Below are positions 58,731 through 64,000 of a DNA stretch of 64,000 nt, piece after piece (positions within the stretch are counted from its first letter, which is position 1; each line of letters begins with the position of its first letter). The stretch lies in the NCBI GenBank assembly GCA_047967505.1, contig CM106541.1, one strand, 5' to 3'. Source of the stretch: Dipteris shenzhenensis (taxonomy: Eukaryota; Polypodiophyta; Polypodiopsida; Gleicheniales). The notes under the pieces were generated by a model. It saw only the letters and a program-made list of their open reading frames with translations. It did not search any database and had not been told where the DNA came from. Position numbers and translations under genes: made by a program.

Positions 58731-59211
58731 CAGAGGTTAAGCCTAACATCCCCATCGGCATCATTGGGGTGGACCATCAAAGTATGGGTCCGGCAAGTGT
58801 AAAATCACAACCTGTAAACGTAATTACACGCCAACAGAAAGAGGCCACAAGGACCCTAACATTCCAATCCAACCAAAGCGACTTCTACAAAAGAAAGCAC
58901 AAGTGCCTCCACCTCCGCCAAGGAATGAGCAACCGAGCTCATCCACATCAACTCGTGAGCCTCAAATAAAAGAAGCTCCATATCCCAATGCAGAGGTGGA
59001 AAAGGCTTGCTTTCAAGCACTTCAACAATGGGTACAAAATGAACAAGCTCAATTTGAGCCTGAGAAACAAGCTCAAGACCCAATCCATGACTTGGCCCCA
59101 CAAAGTATTGATACTGTACTTGAGTCTTTGTTCCAACAATAGACTCCACAACATAATGTACCACCACGTCAACTTGAAGGAGCCGCACTCTCTAGCATCC
59201 TAAGTTGCCCT

Positions 59212-59600
59212 GTGTCAATTCCCATTGGAATCCTCCTACAAAACTGTCCCAATCTCTGGGAGAGTTTCAAAGGATGGATTGAACTCGCAAATCCCCCTCC
59301 ACCTATGAACAACATTGAAGATATCCCTGTGCGGATGGGTGCGATAGATGACATACGCAACATTATTGTGCCTTTGATCCACAAGGCATATAATGAAGTC
59401 CAAGCCATAGTGGATGGTGGAGCAGGTGTAAATGTCTATCCAAGGAGCTCTACGAAGAATGGGGTCTCCCACCAATGCAAAAGGCTAATTTCAACATACA
59501 CCTTGTTGATGATTCACGGGCTAAACCCTTGGGAAAAAACATGCACAATAAACCTCGCCCTTGAAGGGGAGGAAGAAAAACTAGTTTTCATTGGGAAATA
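59212..59600 (+). pseudogene. Aspartic protease region
   Basis: The frame contains VPLIHKAYNEVQAIVDGGAG followed by VNV, matching the gypsy protease active site, usually (V/L)DGG(S/A)G-VN in this group. It would cut the polyprotein. A stop occurs at 59599, and the downstream part leads towards RT. Confidence 0.7.
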
Positions 59601-59683
59601 GCTTCGTCAAGAAGCACTCCTAATGGAATACCGTGACTACCTAGCATGGTCATACAAAGAGATGAAAAAGAATTTCACCAAAA

Positions 59684-60790
59684 GTGGTAGTACACATGAT
59701 ACCTATAAGGGAAGGTGCTCACCCTAAGGTATGTGGACCTTATCACACAAATCCTAAATATGGCACCATGGTTTATGATGAGCTGAAAAAACTCCTAGAT
59801 GCCGAATTCATCTACGAGATAGAGCACACTGATTGGGTTTCACCCATCGTCATTGTGCCTAAATGCAACAAGAAGCTCAAAATATGCGTAAACTTAAAAA
59901 ATGTGAATGCCGCCACAATTAGGGATCACTATCCCCTACCCTTAACAGAAATAGTGTTGGAAAAGGTGGCAGGATCCGAAATATATAGCTTATTGGATGG
60001 CTTCAATGGCTATGACCAAGTGTAAATTGCTCCTCAAGACCAATCAAAAACAGCATTTGCTACAGAATGGGGTATTATAGAGTCATGCCATTCGACCTTT
60101 GTAATGCCCCAGCCACATTCCAGTGAGTCATGTTCACAGCTTTCAAGTCATTTTTGAATAAATTTTTACAAGTGTTCTTGGATGATTTGTGCATCCATTC
60201 AAACAAACAAGACCACTTCAAATGTCTTGAAGCAGTACTAATCAAATGCAGGGAGTATGGCATCTCCCTAAATCCAACAAAATGCCAGTTCATGGTCACC
60301 CATGGAGTTGTTTTGGGACACATCATCTCTCAACATGGGATTGCAACTGACATGGACAAAATCAAAATCATCAGGGAATTGCCTCCTCCTACAAATTCCA
60401 AAGGTGTACAGGTTTTTATGGGACATGCCGGCTATTATAGAAGATTTATATTGCAGTATGCCATTATAGCTAGACCACTTTACAAATTATTAGTGGAATT
60501 CTTATGGACCAAAGAGTGCGACCAAGCCTTTGAGCTTTTAAAGTGGCGCCTAATGATAGCACCCATCCTTATATCTCCCAATTGGGATATTGATTTTCAT
60601 GTACATACTGATGGATCCAAGTATGCAATTGGGAGTGTGCTTTGTCAACCTGGTGAACATAAGAAAGACTACCCCTTCTACTTCGCCAGTCGACAACTCA
60701 ATGATGCAGAGATCAACTATATAAACACAGAAAGAGAAGCCTTAGCAATGGTGTATACTATAAAGAAATTTTGGCACTATCTAGGCAAAT
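59684..60790 (+). pseudogene. Reverse transcriptase and RNase H
   Basis: RT opens with LKKLLDAEFIYEIEHTDWVS and PIVIVPKCNKKLKICVNLKN, then SLLDGFNGYDQV, a stop, IAPQDQSKTAFATEWG, a one-base frameshift, and VMPFDLCNAPATFQ followed by TGA. It continues in an open frame from 60130 with FLDDLCIHS (catalytic Asp pair), LNPTKCQFM and GHIISQHGI. RNase H follows with FHVHTDGSKYAIGSVLCQPG and NYINTEREALAMVYTIKKFW, ending at 60792 with a frame change. Two stops and two frameshifts disable it. Confidence 0.9.
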
Positions 60791-60820
60791 GATTTTGTCT
60801 TCTACACCGACCATCAAGCA

Positions 60821-61942
60821 TTGCTTTATCTTGTAAACCGTCCCTGTACAACAAGAAGAATAACCAGATGGCTCCTCTTGCTTCAAGAATTCAACTTCAA
60901 AATAGTGGTCCGCAAAGGTGCCCAACACTACATTGCCGATCACATGTCTCGTGTCAAGTCAGGAGAAGACACCACTAGAGTAGAAGACGACTTACCAGAT
61001 GCCACACTATTTCAAATAGATGTTGTTCCAGAGTGGTATGGAGATATCATTGTGTATGTCATGGTAGGAAGACCACCCCCTGACATGAAAGCAGTAGATG
61101 CCAGAAAATTGATTCTAAAGGCTGCACCCTATCAACTCATCGCAGGACAACTGTACAAGATGGGCAAGGACTAGATATTAAGAAGATATGTGATGCCTCA
61201 TGAGATCATGCCAATCCTGAGTGAAGTCCATGAAGGCATTGCCAGAGGACATTTCCAAGGGGAAGCCACAGCCAGAAAAGTTCTCCTTGCAGGCTACTAG
61301 TGGCCAACACTGTGGGCAGATGCCTATGAATATGTAAAAGGCTGTGATGTATGCCAATGGACTACTAAACCACAACACAAAGACTTCAATCCCCTAACAA
61401 CAGTTGTTGCACAAAAACCATTTGAAAAATGGGGAATTGACTATGTGGGTTCCACACATCCAACAGCAAAAGGAACACAGGCACGCTACATCATTGTGGC
61501 CACTGATTACTTTACAAAATGGGCTGAAGCTAAAGCAGCCAGAAAGGAAGATGCCAGAAGCACGGCAAGATGCTTATATGAAAATGTGATCGCCCGATTC
61601 GGATGCCCCATTGAAATTGTGTCGGATAGAGGCACACATTTTGTCAATGAGGTAATCCAAGAAGTCTTGTCTGGCTTCATGGTAATCCATAGAAAAAGCA
61701 CACCCTACTACCCCCAAGGGAATGGACAGGCAGAATCCACCAACAAAATAATATGCATTATCCTCACCAAGGTAGTAGAACCACAGCGTTCTGATTGGGC
61801 AGAGAAACTGAATGCTTCCTTATGGGCATATAGAACCACATTCAAGGTCAGTACAGGGAACACACCTTTTGAATTGGTGTACGTCCTTGAAGCTATGGTC
61901 CCACTCGAATTTGTAATACCAAGTGTACGCATCACAATATAG
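60821..61942 (+). pseudogene. Integrase (H2C2 finger and DDE core)
   Basis: The linker frame 60821-61174 (FKIVVRKGAQHYIADHMSR) leads into the zinc finger HEGIARGHF...CDVCQ (61228-61360). A stop lies where GYYWP is expected. The core follows: WGIDYVGSTHPTAKGTQARY (Asp 1), IVSDRGTHFVNE (Asp 2), STPYYPQGNGQAESTNK (Glu), then WAYRTTFKVSTGNTPFELVY. The core frame 61445-61942 is uninterrupted, and all three catalytic acidic residues are present. A GPY module (KYLGPYQV, about 62140-62165) follows in another frame. No chromodomain is seen. Confidence 0.9.
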
Positions 61943-62688
61943 GAATGCATGGGAGACCATGAATCCTTGAAAGAAAGGCTCTATCAGTTGGAGAAACATA
62001 CAAAGACAATAATACTCGCCTACCATGCCATGACAACAAAAAAATGCAGAAGAAAGGCCTGATTTGACAGAAACCTTAAAGCTAAATCAAGGAAGGCAAC
62101 CTAGTCTTGTTCTACAATGCCAAAGTACACAAGGGAAAACTGAAGTATCTAGGACCATACCAAGTATGAAAGATGAATCCCATCGGAGCTGTGTTGCTAG
62201 AAACATTGGATGGAGTCCAATTCAACACAACAATAAACGAGAGCCGACTGAAGTGCTACTACATCAACATGCAAGCCATCCCCGATAAAAACAAAGATTT
62301 GGGAAGCCAAGTCTTCCTTAGTTAGGATTAGATTGTATCACGAGCACTCACTTGCATATGTACGTCTTCGCACATATAGGTAGCATCAATCGATTTTACC
62401 TAGGGCTCAGAAGTGATGATTGAGTTCTAGCTGCCCTATGAAAATCCTAGCAAAAAAAACATATAGTTAGTCCCTACCTAGTTACTAGGTCACGTGCACT
62501 CACACGCTTTTGCTTAGACATATAAATGATTGCATGAATAATTGTGCCACACACTTTCATTCCACACTCTCAAAGCATGTATAAAAATAAGATCTCTCTC
62601 TCACACACACAGAATGGTCATACCGGCATGCCAATCAATCTAATGATCAATGGTTCACTACATGCACATGGATGTAGGTTCAGAAAAG

Positions 62689-63722
62689 ATGTCACCACTA
62701 AAGAGGATGCACAGAAAGAGCCCACCGCCTCAACCACGAGACCCCATCCAAAGTTCGCAACCATCTACATCCTCTCAACCATGGCGACCACAGGCATTCG
62801 TGGTCTAGAGCGATAGCTCCAAAGAGGATTCAGTGCATGACCAAGTAGAACAAATTCCACCCTCGTCACCACTGGCCTACACAGCCATTGACGGGGCCCA
62901 CAGTCACTGGAACTTGTCTAGCCACCCACATTGACTTATGCTCTTTCCCAAGAAGCAACATCTTACTTAGAGCAACAGGGCCTAGGGAGTTTGCATGAGA
63001 GCCTAAAATCCTTGGGGGATAGTCCTACTATGACCACATACATCAAGGACTTTCTCCATTCTTACTACTCCAGTAATGCAAAGGTTGGCAAAAACGGTAC
63101 AATCGCTGTACAAGAGAGCCCACTCAACATTATCCTCAACAGTAGAGTCATTCAATGGGCTTTCTCACTGCCAAAACAAGGTGGCAAATACCCTAAACGG
63201 CTTGCTGATGCAAAGTTTATCGAAGTACAGTCTCTCCTCACCAAGGGCACATTGATCCATAGAGATGGCATATTGCTTCGCACAATCCTTGACCATAACC
63301 TCAAGGAAGTAGCACAATTCCTATCCACAATCCTGGGGGTTAAGTGCAGCAAAAATCACTCCCTTCCACTCCGCACATTTGTTTTGCTAAGTAGGAAGCT
63401 AAAACAAGACTGGGTCCAGCTCTTCGTCATCTTCTTTACAAAGAAACTCGATGGTTCTTCAGGCCAAAAATGTAAAATTCCACACTTATTGGCTATAATC
63501 ATCACAAAAGAACTACAAGAAAGAGAAATGACTCTACCCCAGTCACCAAAACCAATTGAGGAGTTGGACATACCCTTCTCACTAGTATGGGATACAGGCT
63601 ACCTGGAAACTGTGCAAAAATTGTATGGTGTCAAGGCTTTACAGCAAGATCGACTGGCACAACACAAGTTCCATAGCCACTGGACTAAAAGCATGCCAAC
63701 CCAGGTACGTGCTTGCAATTAG
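62689..63722 (+). CDS. Extra ORF between integrase and 3' LTR (ORF3)
   Basis: From the ATG at 62689 a Pro/Ser/Arg-rich start (RKSPPPQPRDPIQSSQP) is interrupted by one TAG at about 62810, continues with SSKEDSVHDQVEQIPPSSPL, and after one frame change joins a 260-codon open frame (62922-63722). That frame includes LSQEATSYLEQQGLGSLHES, VIQWAFSLPKQGGKYPKRLA, LIHRDGILLRTILDHNLKEV and FSLVWDTGYLETVQKLYGVK. The position is that of the env-like or accessory ORFs of Athila-type elements. I see no signal peptide or membrane segment in it, so an envelope role is not supported. The function is unknown. Confidence 0.6.
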
Positions 63723-63762
63723 CCATGACCCGAGGATGGGTAATAAAATGGATCCGGGAGTA

Positions 63763-64000
63763 TGTTGTCTCTATGCCAACATGGACTTAGGTAGAACAAA
63801 ATGTGTGTGTAGAGTAGCAGCAAAGCTCCACTTGTACTTGTATAAGGCTTGAAATAATCCCTGAAAGAAATCCAACTTGCAAGTTCTACATGCACGTTCT
63901 ACATATGACTTCTACATGCGAGTTGTACATGCGAGTTGTACATGCGAGTTGTACATAGACTTATACATGCAACTCCTACATACGACTTCTACATGCAACT
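63763..64000 (+). repeat. 3' LTR, first 238 bp
   Basis: It starts TGTTGTCTCTATGCCAACAT and follows the 5' LTR closely to about 63885, then enters the 13-bp minisatellite with a different number and order of units. It runs off the end of the window. A short purine-rich stretch (GATCCGGGAG) precedes it and may be the polypurine tract. Confidence 0.95.

Larger units (their letters stand above)
54006..64000 (+). mobile_element. Large Ty3/gypsy LTR retrotransposon, 3' end beyond the window
   Basis: Both LTR starts are visible: TGTTGTCTCTATGCCAACAT at 54006 and again at 63763. Between them come a primer-binding site, a leader, gag, protease, RT, RNase H, integrase and an extra ORF. The PBS type and the ORF between integrase and 3' LTR recall Athila/Tat-type gypsy elements. 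Stops in pol (TAG, TGA, TAA) and frameshifts show that this copy cannot act alone. Over the first 125 bp the LTRs differ at about seven sites, six of them in 80 bp and mainly G/A or C/T. The element is at least 10 kb. The right target site lies outside the window. Confidence 0.95.

Noticed and set aside
62931-63722. Envelope protein of the gypsy element
   Set aside because: The position fits, but no signal peptide, membrane helix or cleavage-like pattern is visible, so it is only called an extra ORF.

Overview
The window looks like intergenic heterochromatin from a very large plant genome. It is AT-rich and full of decayed LTR retrotransposons, L1-type LINEs, inverted repeats, minisatellites and long CT tracts, with almost no intact genes. 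Plant origin rests on several things: retrotransposon families with plant-type primer-binding sites, a PPR gene relic, a lectin-type receptor-kinase relic, a dirigent-like fragment and a DUF8039-like transposon domain. The PPR relic is of the type expanded in ferns, so I infer a fern or another seed-free vascular plant with low confidence. No rRNA, tRNA, organellar or bacterial segment was recognised.

Layout from 1 to 22 kb: small repeats and a receptor-kinase relic (minus strand, 2.2-2.4 kb); a 550-bp CT tract; a minus-strand transposon-protein pair (3.4-4.7 kb); a palindromic 57-bp repeat array (4.8-5.6 kb) and an 89-bp tandem repeat (6.3-6.8 kb); then a decayed multi-exon plus-strand gene or gene set (7.16-13.0 kb). 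This carries a possible ParB-like segment, an NLI-interacting-factor (FCP1/SCP, HAD) phosphatase-like domain and a SET-like domain. It is followed by copia and gypsy fragments, a spliced gene relic of unknown identity (15.9-16.4 kb, minus), a hairpin repeat (16.4-16.7 kb), a copia gag-pol relic (17.9-19.4 kb, minus) and a GC-richer orphan ORF (20.0-20.9 kb).

Layout from 22 to 54 kb: a degenerate L1-type LINE (22.5-27.1 kb); a coiled-coil protein relic (28.9-30.7 kb, minus); a roughly 270-bp satellite-like array (31.1-32.1 kb); CT-rich tandem duplications (33.9-34.9 kb); a 1.9-kb imperfect inverted repeat (35.3-37.2 kb); a mosaic of PPR, cysteine-protease and LINE relics (38.0-39.7 kb, minus); a dirigent-like fragment (41.3 kb); a second LINE (45.1-47.0 kb); a 430-bp hairpin (49.4-49.9 kb); and a deleted gypsy copy (51.7-52.5 kb, minus).

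From 54,006 to the window end lies one large Ty3/gypsy element. It has a 1.4-kb 5' LTR, a tRNA-Asp-like primer-binding site, a pyrimidine-rich leader, gag, protease, RT/RNase H, integrase, an extra ORF between integrase and 3' LTR, and the first 238 bp of the 3' LTR. Gag and pol contain several stops and frameshifts, so the copy is not autonomous. The two LTR starts differ by roughly 5-6% over the first 125 bp, counted by eye.

The two points most worth following are the phosphatase/SET/ParB-like composite locus and the extra ORF of the gypsy element, whose last 260 codons are open although pol is broken.
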